A stretch of DNA of 64,000 bases from positions 2,046,001-2,110,000 of the forward strand of contig NZ_CP043474.1 of assembly GCF_008329645.1 (NCBI RefSeq). The letters run 5' to 3'. Source of the DNA: Mycolicibacterium grossiae (GTDB lineage: Bacteria > Actinomycetota > Actinomycetes > Mycobacteriales > Mycobacteriaceae). A program made the translations under genes and the position numbers. The notes under the pieces were generated by a model, which ran no database searches, was not told where the DNA came from, and worked only from the letters and a program-made list of their open reading frames with translations. Shown here piece by piece: positions 48,540 to 56,807 of this stretch (within the stretch, counting starts at the first letter, position 1; every line of letters begins with the position of its first letter).

Positions 48540-49460
48540 CTAAAAGTAGCGGGGGAAGTCGGACCAGTCGGGGTCGCGCTTCTGCAGGAAGGCGTCGCGG
48601 CCCTCGACGGCCTCGTCGGTCATGTAGGCCAGCCGGGTGGCCTCACCGGCGAACAGCTGCTGGCCGACCAGGCCGTCGTCGAGCAGGTTGAAGGCGTACT
48701 TGAGCATGCGGATCGCCTGCGGCGACTTGCCGTTGATCTCCGAGGCCCATTGCAACGCAACGTCTTCCAGGTCGGCGTGGTCGACGACCTCGTTGACCGC
48801 GCCCATCGCGTACATCTGCTCGGCGGTGTAGGGCCGGCCCAGAAAGAAGATCTCGCGGGCGAACTTCTGCCCGGTCTGCCGCGCCAGGTACGCGCTGCCA
48901 TAGCCGCCGTCGAAGCTGCCGACGTCGGCGTCGGTCTGCTTGAACCGGGCGTGCTCGCGCGACGCCAGCGTCAGGTCGCACACCGCGTGCAGGGAGTGCC
49001 CGCCGCCGGCCGCCCACCCGTTCACTAGACAGATCACCGGCTTCGGCATGAACCGGATGAGCCGCTGCACCTCGAGGATGTGCAGCCGGCCGGCCTGGGC
49101 GGGGTCCACCGTCTCGGCGGTCTCGCCGGACGCGTACTGGTACCCGGTGCGACCGCGGATCCGCTGATCGCCGCCGGAGCAGAACGCCCAGCCGCCGTCC
49201 TTCGGGGACGGGCCGTTGCCGGTCAGCAGGACGACGCCGACGTCGCTCGACATCCGGGCGTGGTCGAGCACGCGGTACAGCTCGTCGACGGTGTGTGGCC
49301 GGAACGCGTTGCGCACCTCGGGCCGGTCGAAGGCCACCCGCACGGTCGGCTGCGCGACGCCGTCGACGACGTGCCGGTGGTAGGTGATGTCGGTCAGCTC
49401 GAAGCGGGGCACGGGCTCCCACACGGTCGGATCGAACGGATTACCCGAGAAATCGCTCAC
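48540..49460 (-). CDS. menB: 1,4-Dihydroxy-2-naphthoyl-CoA synthase
   Basis: 306 residues, crotonase fold. FDRPEVRNAFRPHTVDEL, VVLLTGNGPSPKDGGWAFCSGGDQRIRG (about 80-107), VNGWAAGGGHSLHAVCDLTLAS with the oxyanion-hole Gly, and DADVGSFDGGYGSAYLAR with the conserved Asp/Ser of MenB; C-terminal DPDWSDFPRYF. Ring closure of o-succinylbenzoyl-CoA in menaquinone synthesis. GTG 49460 (VSDFSGNPFDP) matches the mycobacterial N-terminus. Counterpart of Rv0548c. Confidence 0.93.
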   Translation of the reverse strand: MSDFSGNPFDPTVWEPVPRFELTDITYHRHVVDGVAQPTVRVAFDRPEVRNAFRPHTVDELYRVLDHARMSSDVGVVLLTGNGPSPKDGGWAFCSGGDQRIRGRTGYQYASGETAETVDPAQAGRLHILEVQRLIRFMPKPVICLVNGWAAGGGHSLHAVCDLTLASREHARFKQTDADVGSFDGGYGSAYLARQTGQKFAREIFFLGRPYTAEQMYAMGAVNEVVDHADLEDVALQWASEINGKSPQAIRMLKYAFNLLDDGLVGQQLFAGEATRLAYMTDEAVEGRDAFLQKRDPDWSDFPRYF

Positions 49461-49489
49461 GGGAACGACCTTAGAGCGGGTGCGCTCGG

Positions 49490-49515
49490 GTTTCACAGGC
49501 GCTGCCCAGGGGTAC
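49490..49515 (+). promoter_or_regulatory. SigF-type promoter before small lipoprotein
   Basis: GTTT 49490-49493, a 16-base spacer and GGGTAC 49510-49515. It points to the lipoprotein ATG at 49567 and lies upstream of, and divergent from, menB. Confidence 0.6.
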
Positions 49516-49566
49516 CAATCGACCCGCAGGTGGTGCGATCCGAGCACCCCGGACGAGAGGACCACG

Positions 49567-49842
49567 ATGAAGCGGTCAGCAGGAGTGTTGGTCTCGGGCG
49601 TCATCGCCGGACTGATGCTGGTCGGATGCTCCCCGTCCGTCCAGGGCGGCGACACCCCGTGCAAGGACTTCGTCGGGGCCGACGAGAAGACGCAGAACGA
49701 AGCGGTCAACAAGATGCTCAAGGACGAGAAGGGCGCCGATCCGTCGTCGCTCGAGGTCTCGGGCACCCGCCTCGCGGTGCAGACCTACTGCCAGACCGCG
49801 GGCACGCAGGACACCCCGATCAAGAACGCCCCGCACCTGTAA
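49567..49842 (+). CDS. Small secreted lipoprotein, HdeA-like
   Basis: 91 residues. Signal peptide with lipobox LVGC (Cys about 22), then DTPCKDFVGADEKTQNEAVNKML and a second Cys in VQTYCQT. The two-cysteine helical layout resembles HdeA-type small periplasmic chaperones, a weak assignment. A SigF-type promoter suggests stress induction. GAGAGGACCACG upstream provides a ribosome-binding site. Its 3' end overlaps the convergent oxidoreductase gene by 23 bases. Confidence 0.72.
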   Translation: MKRSAGVLVSGVIAGLMLVGCSPSVQGGDTPCKDFVGADEKTQNEAVNKMLKDEKGADPSSLEVSGTRLAVQTYCQTAGTQDTPIKNAPHL

Positions 49843-50278
49843 CGGGGTCGAACCGGAACACCGCGCAACGCCCGGCGAGTGCCTCGAACTCGTCGGGCGT
49901 TCCGTCTGTCACCAGCCCCGACCGCTGCATGAAACTCACCCCGGTGGGGACCAGCGTCGGGAACTCACGCAGCAGCGGACGTGCCTCGTCGGCGGACAGT
50001 TCGACCATCCGGACGGTTTCCGAGCGCCTGCCCTGGGTGAGCGTCGCGGTCTCCGCGGCGCGGGCGTTGCGCTCCCAGTCGGCTCCGGGGAAGCCGGAGA
50101 CGACGTAGCGCCGGCCGTCGACCGTCATGGGCGTGATCGGCGTCGACCGCGGCTTGCCCGACGTGCGCCCCGGCACGGTGAGCACCACCGGCCCGTCCTT
50201 CATCAGGCCGGTCTTCATGACGGCCATCATCAGCTTGTTCATCGGTTTGAGCCACCACGGCGGCGTCGGTTCGGCCAC
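49820..50278 (-). CDS. Deazaflavin (F420)-dependent nitroreductase-family protein
   Basis: 152 residues of the DDN/FDOR-A split barrel: PMNKLMMAVMKTGLMKDGPVVLTVPGRTSGKPRSTPITPM, then VVSGFPGADWERNARAAETATL. This family in mycobacteria reduces quinones or activates nitro-imidazoles using F420. Lying between menB and fadD8 it may act on menaquinone, as proposed for Ddn; inference only. GTG 50278. Confidence 0.85.
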   Translation of the reverse strand: MAEPTPPWWLKPMNKLMMAVMKTGLMKDGPVVLTVPGRTSGKPRSTPITPMTVDGRRYVVSGFPGADWERNARAAETATLTQGRRSETVRMVELSADEARPLLREFPTLVPTGVSFMQRSGLVTDGTPDEFEALAGRCAVFRFDPVTGAGRS

Positions 50279-50287
50279 GTCGCCAGC

Positions 50288-50974
50288 CTAGATCTCGACG
50301 CCGGCCGCGGCCAGGGCGCGGATCAGGCCGTCGGGACGGCGGTCGGTGGGCAGCGGATCGACAAGGGCGAAGCGGCAACCCACGGCCTCGGCGCCGCCGT
50401 CGGCCTCCTCGCTGTCGCCGACCATCAGCGTCTCGGACGCGTCGACGCCGAGCCGGTCCAGGGCGATGGTGAAGATCTCCGGCGTCGGCTTGACCGCGCC
50501 CACCTCGAAGCTCAGCACGAACTCCGTCACGCACTCGGCGACGCCGAGATCGCGGAACGCGGGCCGGAGGTCGAACGCGATGTTCGACACCACTGCCACG
50601 CGAATGCCACTGTGCCGCAACGACGTCAACACCTGGGCGGTGTCGGGGTAGGGCGTCCAGCTCGCCGGGTCGACGAGCCGGGTGTACAGCGAGCGCGCGT
50701 GGTCGTCCGCGATTCCGGAGGACCGCAGGACGTGCAGGTAGGCCTCGCGGTGCAGGTGCGGTTCCAGGTCGCGGTTCACCCAGTTGCGGTACTGCTCGTC
50801 GTTCATCTCCACCGAACGCCCGGTGGGGGCGGTGAGCCGGCGCATCAGTTCGGCCTGCACGTGCCCGTCGATCTCCTGCTCATCGACGGTGATGCCGGTG
50901 AACCAGCTGTCGTCCTCCTCGAGCCGGAACAGCGTTCCCGAGAAGTCGAACAGCACCGCGCGGGTGGTCGTCAT
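50288..50974 (-). CDS. HAD-family hydrolase
   Basis: 228 residues. FDFSGTLFRLEE (nucleophile Asp, about 8-19), VAVVSNIAFD motif II, GAVKPTPEIF motif III Lys and VGDSEEADGGAEAVG motif IV. The helical cap around 25-90 puts it in HAD subclass I. Substrate unknown. ATG 50974 overlaps the sigma factor stop by four bases, so the two are translationally coupled. Confidence 0.85.
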   Translation of the reverse strand: MTTTRAVLFDFSGTLFRLEEDDSWFTGITVDEQEIDGHVQAELMRRLTAPTGRSVEMNDEQYRNWVNRDLEPHLHREAYLHVLRSSGIADDHARSLYTRLVDPASWTPYPDTAQVLTSLRHSGIRVAVVSNIAFDLRPAFRDLGVAECVTEFVLSFEVGAVKPTPEIFTIALDRLGVDASETLMVGDSEEADGGAEAVGCRFALVDPLPTDRRPDGLIRALAAAGVEI

Positions 50975-52251
50975 GGCATCCTCTCCGTCGTGGGCAGGGT
51001 CTGCGACCGCGCCCGTACCGCCTTGTCCTGCAGTGTCTTGCGCTCCGCATCGTTGGCGGCCAGCGCGGCCGCGGCGTCGAACTCCGTCGCCGCGTCGCGG
51101 TGGCGTCCCGCGCGTGCCAGCAGCTCACCGCGCACGCTGGGCAGCAGGTACGAGCCGTCGAGCCCGTCGATCCGGTCGAGCAGCGCGAGGCCCGCCTCCG
51201 GTCCCGAGCGCATGGCGACGGCGACCGCCCGGTTGAGTTCGACCACCGGGGACGGCGCAATGCGCAGCAACGCGTCGTACAGCGTCACGATGCGCACCCA
51301 GTCGGTGTCGGCGGCCGTGGGCGCGACGGCGTGGCATTCGGCGAGCGCAGCCTGCAGGCCGTACGGACCCCAGCCGGACCCGTTGCGCGCCAACACGTCC
51401 GAGGCTCGTCGCAGCGACGCGACGCCGCGGCCGATCTGCGCGCGGTCCCACGCCGAACGGTCCTGGTCCTCCAGCAGGATCGGCGTGCCGTCGGCCCGGG
51501 CGCGCGCTGCGAACCGCGATGACTGGAACTCCATCAGCGCCACCAGGCCGTGCACCTCGGCCTGCTCGGGGAGCAGCGCCGCGAGCGCGCGGCCCAGCCG
51601 CAGTGCCTCGGTGCACAGTTCGTCCCGGATCCACCGCTGGCCCGAGGACGCGGAATAGCCTTCGTTGTAGATCAGGTAGACGACCGCCAGCACGGCGGCG
51701 AGGCGCGACGGGTACTCCTCGGGCCCGGGTACCTCGAACGGCACGCGGGCGTCGCCGAGTGCCTTCTTGGCCCGCACGATGCGTTGTGCCACGGTCGCCT
51801 TCGGCACCAGGAACGCCGAGGCGATCTCCTCGGTGGTGAGCCCGCCGACGACGCGCAGCGTCAGTGCGATCTGGTTCTCCCGGCTCAGCACGGGATGCGC
51901 CGCGGTGAAGATCAGCCGCAGCACGTCGTCGTCGATGCGGTCGGGATCCCACGCGTCGACGTGCGAGGTCTCCAGCTCGTGGGCCAGGGCGGCGTACTTG
52001 GCGTCGAGGCGTTCGGCGCGGCGCCAGTGGTCGATCGCCTTGCGCTTGGCGACGGTGGTCAGCCACGCGCCGGCGTTGCGCGGCACGCCCGTCGAGGGCC
52101 ACTGTTCGAGTGCGTCGAGTAGGGCGTCGGCGGCGAGGTCCTCGGCGAGCCCGACGTCACCGACGAGGCGGGTGAGCGTCGCGACGATCCGGGCGGCCTC
52201 CATGCGCCACACCGCGTCCACCGTCCGATGGATCCCCGCGGCGGTCGACAC
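50971..52251 (-). CDS. ECF-type sigma factor with C-terminal TPR-like extension (ECF42-like)
   Basis: 426 residues. Sigma-2 (VGDVGLAEDLAADALLDALEQWPSTGVP, about 30-58), sigma-4 (LTTEEIASAFLVPKATVAQRIVRAKKAL, about 138-165), then about 230 residues of conserved helical extension (YLIYNEGYSASSGQ, LRLGRALAALLPEQAEVHGLVALMEFQ). This is the ECF42 layout, whose extension is needed for activity and which is commonly encoded next to a DGPF/YciI protein. Here such a protein lies 4 kb away at 56222. GTG 52251. No anti-sigma factor is adjacent, as usual for this group. Confidence 0.88.
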   Translation of the reverse strand: MSTAAGIHRTVDAVWRMEAARIVATLTRLVGDVGLAEDLAADALLDALEQWPSTGVPRNAGAWLTTVAKRKAIDHWRRAERLDAKYAALAHELETSHVDAWDPDRIDDDVLRLIFTAAHPVLSRENQIALTLRVVGGLTTEEIASAFLVPKATVAQRIVRAKKALGDARVPFEVPGPEEYPSRLAAVLAVVYLIYNEGYSASSGQRWIRDELCTEALRLGRALAALLPEQAEVHGLVALMEFQSSRFAARARADGTPILLEDQDRSAWDRAQIGRGVASLRRASDVLARNGSGWGPYGLQAALAECHAVAPTAADTDWVRIVTLYDALLRIAPSPVVELNRAVAVAMRSGPEAGLALLDRIDGLDGSYLLPSVRGELLARAGRHRDAATEFDAAAALAANDAERKTLQDKAVRARSQTLPTTERMP

Positions 52252-52274
52252 CCGACCATTCTGCCGCGCCGTGC

Positions 52275-53492
52275 CTACACGTAGCGGGCGCGTCCGGCGA
52301 GCGCACCGGCGGCGATCTGCACGGCGTAGACCGCCAGGAACATCACCCACGGCACCGTCCACCCGTGCGAGACGTCGTGCAGCAGGCCGAACAGGAACGG
52401 GCCGGTGCCCGCGATGAGGTAGCCGAGACCCTGCGCCATGCCGGAGAGCTGCGCGGTGTCGTCGGCGTTGCGGGCGCGCAGCGCGATCACGGCGAGCGCC
52501 ATCGAGAACGCGCTCATGCCGACGCCGATCAGGATGCTCCACAGCACGGGCTGCGCGGCGGGCGCGAGCATCAGGCCCACGGCGCCGATCAGGCCGGTGG
52601 CGCCGAGCCCGACGATCCACCACGTCTGGTGCGCGCTGCGGGCGGCCAGCGGCGAGATGACGAGCGACACCGGCACGCCGACCAGCGACGCCAGCCCGAC
52701 GAGGATGCCGGCGTGCAGCTTCTCGACGCCGTGGTCGATGAACACCTGTGGCAGCCAGCCCATGACGATGTAGGCCATGAACGCCTGCGTGCCGAAGAAC
52801 AGCGTCACGGTCCAGGCGAGCGGGCTGCGCAGCAGCGAGCGGCGGGCGCCGGACGGGCGGGTGTGCGCGGCCCACGCGCTGCGGTGCCGCCGGGACGCGG
52901 GCAGCCAGACGGCCAGCGCGAGGATGGCGACGACGGCCCACGCGGCGAGCGCGGCGCGCCAGCCACCGAGCGGCTCCTCGAGGCCCGGCGTGACGGCCGA
53001 TCCCAGCGCGCCGCCGCCCTGCAGTGCGGCGGTGTAGATGCCCGTCATCAGTCCGACGCGGGCCGGGAACGAGCCCTTGATGACGACCGGGATGAGTACG
53101 TTGACCAGGGCGATGCCCGCGCAGGCGATCAGGGTCGCGCCGATCAGCAGCGACGGGCCGCCGGTGACGCGCAGGCCCAGCCCGACGGCGAGGGCGACCA
53201 TGGCCGCGGAGATGGTGCGGCCGAGCCCGATGCGCTGCGCCAGCCACGGCGCCGTCAACCCCGCGGCGGCGAAGCACAGCGCGGGCAGCGTGGTGAGCAG
53301 GCCCGCCCAGGTGGCCGACGTCGCGAGGTCGGCGCGCATGTCACCGAGAACCGGCGCGACGCTGGTGACCGCGGGCCGCAGGTTGACCGCGGTGAGGACG
53401 ACGGCCACCGCGAGCAGGGCCCCGCCCGCCACCACCGGCATCCGGTGGGGTTCGTCGAGCGGCGTCGTGTCGGCATGCGGGGTCGTCGTCAC
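52275..53492 (-). CDS. MFS transporter (CynX/NimT type)
   Basis: 405 residues, 12 membrane segments. AVNLRPAVTSVAPVLGDMRADL near the N-terminus is typical of the CynX/NimT subfamily (cyanate or 2-nitroimidazole exporters); WVPASRRHRSAW-like central loop. Substrate unknown. Divergent from the FadR-type regulator at 53540, which may control it. Confidence 0.87.
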   Translation of the reverse strand: MTTTPHADTTPLDEPHRMPVVAGGALLAVAVVLTAVNLRPAVTSVAPVLGDMRADLATSATWAGLLTTLPALCFAAAGLTAPWLAQRIGLGRTISAAMVALAVGLGLRVTGGPSLLIGATLIACAGIALVNVLIPVVIKGSFPARVGLMTGIYTAALQGGGALGSAVTPGLEEPLGGWRAALAAWAVVAILALAVWLPASRRHRSAWAAHTRPSGARRSLLRSPLAWTVTLFFGTQAFMAYIVMGWLPQVFIDHGVEKLHAGILVGLASLVGVPVSLVISPLAARSAHQTWWIVGLGATGLIGAVGLMLAPAAQPVLWSILIGVGMSAFSMALAVIALRARNADDTAQLSGMAQGLGYLIAGTGPFLFGLLHDVSHGWTVPWVMFLAVYAVQIAAGALAGRARYV

Positions 53493-53539
53493 CTTGCTAG
53501 GGTCTCATAGATCCCATGATTGGTTGAAAGGATGTCCCT

Positions 53540-54214
53540 GTGCCGTTGAGCACTGCGCGCCGCACGGGCCTCGTCGATCAGGTCATCGACCAGCTCCGCG
53601 CCGCGATCACCGCGGGCGAGTGGCCGATCGGCGGACGCATCCCCAACGAGACCGTCCTCGTCGAGACGCTCGGCGTCGGCCGCAACACCGTGCGCGAGGC
53701 CGTCCGGGCGCTGGCGCACGCGGGCATCCTCGAGGTACGCCAGGGTGACGGCACCTACGTGCGGGCCACCAGCGAGGTGTCCGGGGCGTTGCGCCGGCTG
53801 TGCGGCGCCGAGCTGCGCGACGTGCTCCAGGTGCGTCGTGGGCTGGAGGTCGAAGGCGCGCGTCTCGCGGCGGCGCACCGCACGCCGGCCGACGTCGACG
53901 AACTCCGGGCGCTGCTCGGGCGCCGCGACGCGTGTCTGGCGTCCGGTGACACCGACGCCTTCGCGCGCGCCGACGCCGAGTTCCACCTGGCGGTCGTGCG
54001 TAGCGCCCACAACCCGATGCTCGCCGAGCTCTACCGCGGGTTGATGGAGGCCATCACCGCGAGCGTCGCCACCACCCACGAGCAGCCGGTCGAGATCGTC
54101 GACCACGGGGTGTTGTTCGACCACATCGCCGCCGGGGACGTCGACCGCGCCGCCCGGACCGCCGGCGAGCTGATCGACCGGATCCTCGCCGGGCTGCCCG
54201 AAGCTCGCGCCTAG
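53540..54214 (+). CDS. FadR/GntR-family regulator
   Basis: 224 residues. GntR winged helix-turn-helix (LRAAITAGEWPIGGRIPNETVLVETLGVGRNTVREAVRALAHAGIL, about 17-62) followed by an all-helical FCD domain with metal-site residues (DAEFHLAVVRSAHN; HGVLFDHIAAGDVDRA). Ligand probably a small organic acid. The 48-base space to the divergent MFS gene must contain both promoters and an operator. Its stop overlaps the convergent fadD8 stop by four bases. Confidence 0.87.
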   Translation: MPLSTARRTGLVDQVIDQLRAAITAGEWPIGGRIPNETVLVETLGVGRNTVREAVRALAHAGILEVRQGDGTYVRATSEVSGALRRLCGAELRDVLQVRRGLEVEGARLAAAHRTPADVDELRALLGRRDACLASGDTDAFARADAEFHLAVVRSAHNPMLAELYRGLMEAITASVATTHEQPVEIVDHGVLFDHIAAGDVDRAARTAGELIDRILAGLPEARA

Positions 54215-55812
54215 CCGACGCGCCGCTCGGCGCCCGCCCAGAACTGCGCGCGGACCGCTTTCTTGTCCGGCTTGCCCAATGCGGTGACGGGGACGGAGTC
54301 CACCACGACCACCTGCTTGGGCGACTGCACCGAACCCTTGCGCTCCTTCACCGACGCCTGGATCTCGGCGGTCATCCGCGCCACCGCGTCGTCGTCGGTC
54401 GGGGCGTCGGGGCGCAGCACGACGACGGCGGTGACGGCCTCGCCCCACTTCTCGTCCGGGGTGCCGATGACGCACACCTGTGCGATCGCGGGATGCTCGG
54501 CGACGACGTCCTCGACCTCGCGCGGGAAGACGTTGAACCCGCCGGTGACGATCATGTCCTTGGTGCGGTCGACGATGTACCAGAAGCCGTCGGAGTCCTC
54601 CCGGGCCAGGTCGCCGGTGTGCATCCAGCCGTCGCGGAACGTCTCGGCGGTGGGCTCGGGAAGCTGCCAGTAGCCACCGGACACCAGCGGACCGGACACG
54701 CAGATCTCGCCGACCTCGCCCTGGGGCACCCGCTTGCCGTCCTCGTCGAGCAGCGCCGTGCGGGCGAACAGCGTCGGCTTGCCGCACGACGTCAGCCGCT
54801 TCTCGTCGTGGTCCTTCTTCGCCAGGTAGGTGATCACCATCGGCGCCTCGGACTGGCCGTAGTACTGCGCGAAGATCGGGCCGAACCGGCGGATCGCCTC
54901 GGCCAGCCGGACCGGATTCATCGCCGAGGCGCCGTAGTACACGGTCTCCAGCGACGACAGGTCGCGGGTGTGGCTGTCCGGGTGATCCATGAGCGCGTAG
55001 ATCATCGACGGCACCAGCATCGTCGCGGTGATCTTCTGCTCCTCGATCACCCGCAGCACCTCGGCGGGATCGAACTTGGTGAGCACGATCAGCTCGCCGC
55101 CCTTGATGATCGTCGGCACGAAGAATGCCGCGCCGGCGTGCGAGAGCGGCGTGCACATGAGGAAGCGCGGGTTCTCCGGCCACTCCCACTCGGCGAGCTG
55201 GATCGTCGTCATCGTCGTGATCGACTGCACCGTGCCCATGACGCCCTTGGGCTTGCCCGTGGTGCCGCCGGTGTAGGTCAGCCCGCCGATGTGATCCGGC
55301 GGCAGGTCGGCCGCCACCAACGGCTGCGGCTCGTACTTCGCCGCCTCGGCGGCGAGGTCCACCGCCACCCCGGCCAGCGCCTCCGGCACCGGACCGATCG
55401 TCAGGATCTGCGTCAGCGACGGCACCTTCTCCAGCAGGCCCAGCGCCCGCTCGGTGAACATCGGGTTCGGGTCGATGATCAACGACGAGACGCCGGCGTC
55501 GGACAGCACGTAGGCGTGATCGTCCAGCGAGCCGAGAGGGTGTAGTGCCGTGCGGCGGTACCCCTGGGTCTGCCCGGCGCCGATGATCATCAGCACCTCG
55601 GGCCGGTTGAGCGACAGCAGGCCGACCGCCGCGCCGGTGCCCGCGCCGACCGCCTCGAACGCCTGAATGTACTGGCTGATGCGTTCCGCGAGCTGCCCGC
55701 CGGTGAGCGTGGTGTCGCCGAGGAAGAGCACCGGCTTGTCCCGGTTCCGCTTCAGCGCGCCGACCGTGAGGTGACCGGAGTGGATGGGGTGCCTCAGCAG
55801 GGAGTCGCTCAT
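54211..55812 (-). CDS. fadD8: Acyl-CoA ligase FadD8
   Basis: 533 residues. AMP-binding P-loop GLTYTGGTTGKPKGVMG (about 173-189), YYGQSEAPMV (about 329), TGDLARED and FWYIVDRTKDMIVTGGFNVFPREVE, C-terminal LGKPDKKAVR with the adenylation Lys. By position next to menB and the Rv0552-like amidohydrolase it is the counterpart of Rv0551c. Activates a carboxylic acid, probably a lipid or steroid-derived one, with CoA. A KstR-type palindrome sits 11 bases before its ATG, consistent with a sterol connection. Confidence 0.88.
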   Translation of the reverse strand: MSDSLLRHPIHSGHLTVGALKRNRDKPVLFLGDTTLTGGQLAERISQYIQAFEAVGAGTGAAVGLLSLNRPEVLMIIGAGQTQGYRRTALHPLGSLDDHAYVLSDAGVSSLIIDPNPMFTERALGLLEKVPSLTQILTIGPVPEALAGVAVDLAAEAAKYEPQPLVAADLPPDHIGGLTYTGGTTGKPKGVMGTVQSITTMTTIQLAEWEWPENPRFLMCTPLSHAGAAFFVPTIIKGGELIVLTKFDPAEVLRVIEEQKITATMLVPSMIYALMDHPDSHTRDLSSLETVYYGASAMNPVRLAEAIRRFGPIFAQYYGQSEAPMVITYLAKKDHDEKRLTSCGKPTLFARTALLDEDGKRVPQGEVGEICVSGPLVSGGYWQLPEPTAETFRDGWMHTGDLAREDSDGFWYIVDRTKDMIVTGGFNVFPREVEDVVAEHPAIAQVCVIGTPDEKWGEAVTAVVVLRPDAPTDDDAVARMTAEIQASVKERKGSVQSPKQVVVVDSVPVTALGKPDKKAVRAQFWAGAERRVG

Positions 55813-55822
55813 GGCATCAGAT

Positions 55823-55836
55823 TAGAACGTGTTTCA
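55823..55836 (-). promoter_or_regulatory. KstR-type operator before fadD8
   Basis: TAGAACGTGTTTCA fits the KstR pattern TnnAACnnGTTnnA exactly. KstR represses cholesterol-catabolism genes in mycobacteria. The site ends 11 bases from the fadD8 start (55812). Confidence 0.55.
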
Positions 55837-55876
55837 GTTTGCTTTCAAGGGTGGCCGCGTCGCCGCCGGTGGTTGG

Positions 55877-56143
55877 ATGGACGGGGTGAGCGACCTGCGG
55901 ACGACGATCCTCGAGCTGGCCCGCGCCCGCGGCCCGGCCAAGACGATCTGCCCGTCCGACGCCGCCCGCGCCATCGGCGGCGACGGCTGGCGCGACCTGA
56001 TGGACGACGCCCGCGAGACCGCCCGCGACCTCGCCCGCCTCGGCGAGGTCGAGATCACCCAGCGCGGCGACGTCCTCGACCCCGACGCCCCCTGGCGCGG
56101 CCCCATCCGGATCCGGATCGCCCGCGCCGATCCCGGCGACTAG
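55877..56143 (+). CDS. DUF3253 family protein
   Basis: 88 residues. DLRTTILELARARGPAKTICPSDAARAIGGDGWRDLMDDARETARDLARLGEVEITQRGDVLD is the DUF3253 pattern, a winged-helix-like small protein of unknown function. ATG 55877 or GTG 55886. Divergent from fadD8 and convergent to the YciI gene. Confidence 0.8.
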   Translation: MDGVSDLRTTILELARARGPAKTICPSDAARAIGGDGWRDLMDDARETARDLARLGEVEITQRGDVLDPDAPWRGPIRIRIARADPGD

Positions 56144-56153
56144 CCCCCAGTTG

Positions 56154-56216
56154 CGCCGAAATGACATTCCCTGCGCTCAAGGCGCTGCTCTGGGCACGGG
56201 GAATGTCATTTCGGCG
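56154..56216. terminator. 18-base perfect inverted repeat between convergent genes
   Basis: CGCCGAAATGACATTCCC (56154-56171) pairs exactly with its complement at 56199-56216; loop of 27 bases. It fills the space between the DUF3253 stop and the reverse YciI stop and probably works as a bidirectional terminator. Its ATGACATTCCC string recurs near 44418. Confidence 0.6.
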
Positions 56217-56221
56217 ACGGC

Positions 56222-56689
56222 CTACCGCGCCAGTCGGTCCGCGTCGGCCCGCGCCTTGGCGGCGAGCTTCTCGGCGAGGTCCGCCTTCCACGCGATCTCC
56301 TTGCGGATCCACGGGTTGTCGAGCGGGAACTCGTCGGTTTCCGACACCCGCCGCACCTCGAGCTTCACGCCGGGCCCGAGCGGCACCTTGCGCGCCCACT
56401 GCTTGGCCTCCTCCTTCGAGGACACCTCGAGGATCCAGAAGCCGTTGAACAGTTCCTTGGCCTCGGTGTAGGGCCCGTCGGTCACCACCGGCGGGTCGGC
56501 GTCGAAGTCGACGACGAAGCCCTCCTCCGGTCCGGTCAGGCCTTCGCCGGCCAGCAGCACGCCGGCCTTGATCAGCTCCTCGTTGAACCGGCCCATCGAC
56601 TCGATCACCTGGTCGAAGTCGATCTCCATCTCGGCCATCAGCGCCTCGGCCCTGGGGTCGACCCGCATGATCAGCATGTACCGCGCCAT
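56222..56689 (-). CDS. YciI/DGPF-domain protein
   Basis: 155 residues. MARYMLIMRVDPRAEALMAE start, VVTDGPYTEAKELFNGFWILE with the DGPY/F motif, and a helical tail. DGPF proteins are dimeric ferredoxin-like folds normally encoded beside ECF41/ECF42 sigma factors. The ECF42-like gene is 4 kb away in this window, an unusual separation. Function unknown. Confidence 0.83.
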   Translation of the reverse strand: MARYMLIMRVDPRAEALMAEMEIDFDQVIESMGRFNEELIKAGVLLAGEGLTGPEEGFVVDFDADPPVVTDGPYTEAKELFNGFWILEVSSKEEAKQWARKVPLGPGVKLEVRRVSETDEFPLDNPWIRKEIAWKADLAEKLAAKARADADRLAR

Positions 56690-56807
56690 CGTGATGTCCC
56701 TTCCTCCGTGGGCCGCACCATTGTCGTTCGGCGGCCCTCGTGATGACGTCGAACGGCGCACCCCGGATTTCGACACGGGACGCGAGATTCGTAGCAGAAT
56801 TCCCGAC

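Noticed and set aside
53493..53539. FadR operator in the MFS/FadR intergenic space
   Set aside because: Only short imperfect inversions (TCAT...ATGA) were found, below what I would call a site.
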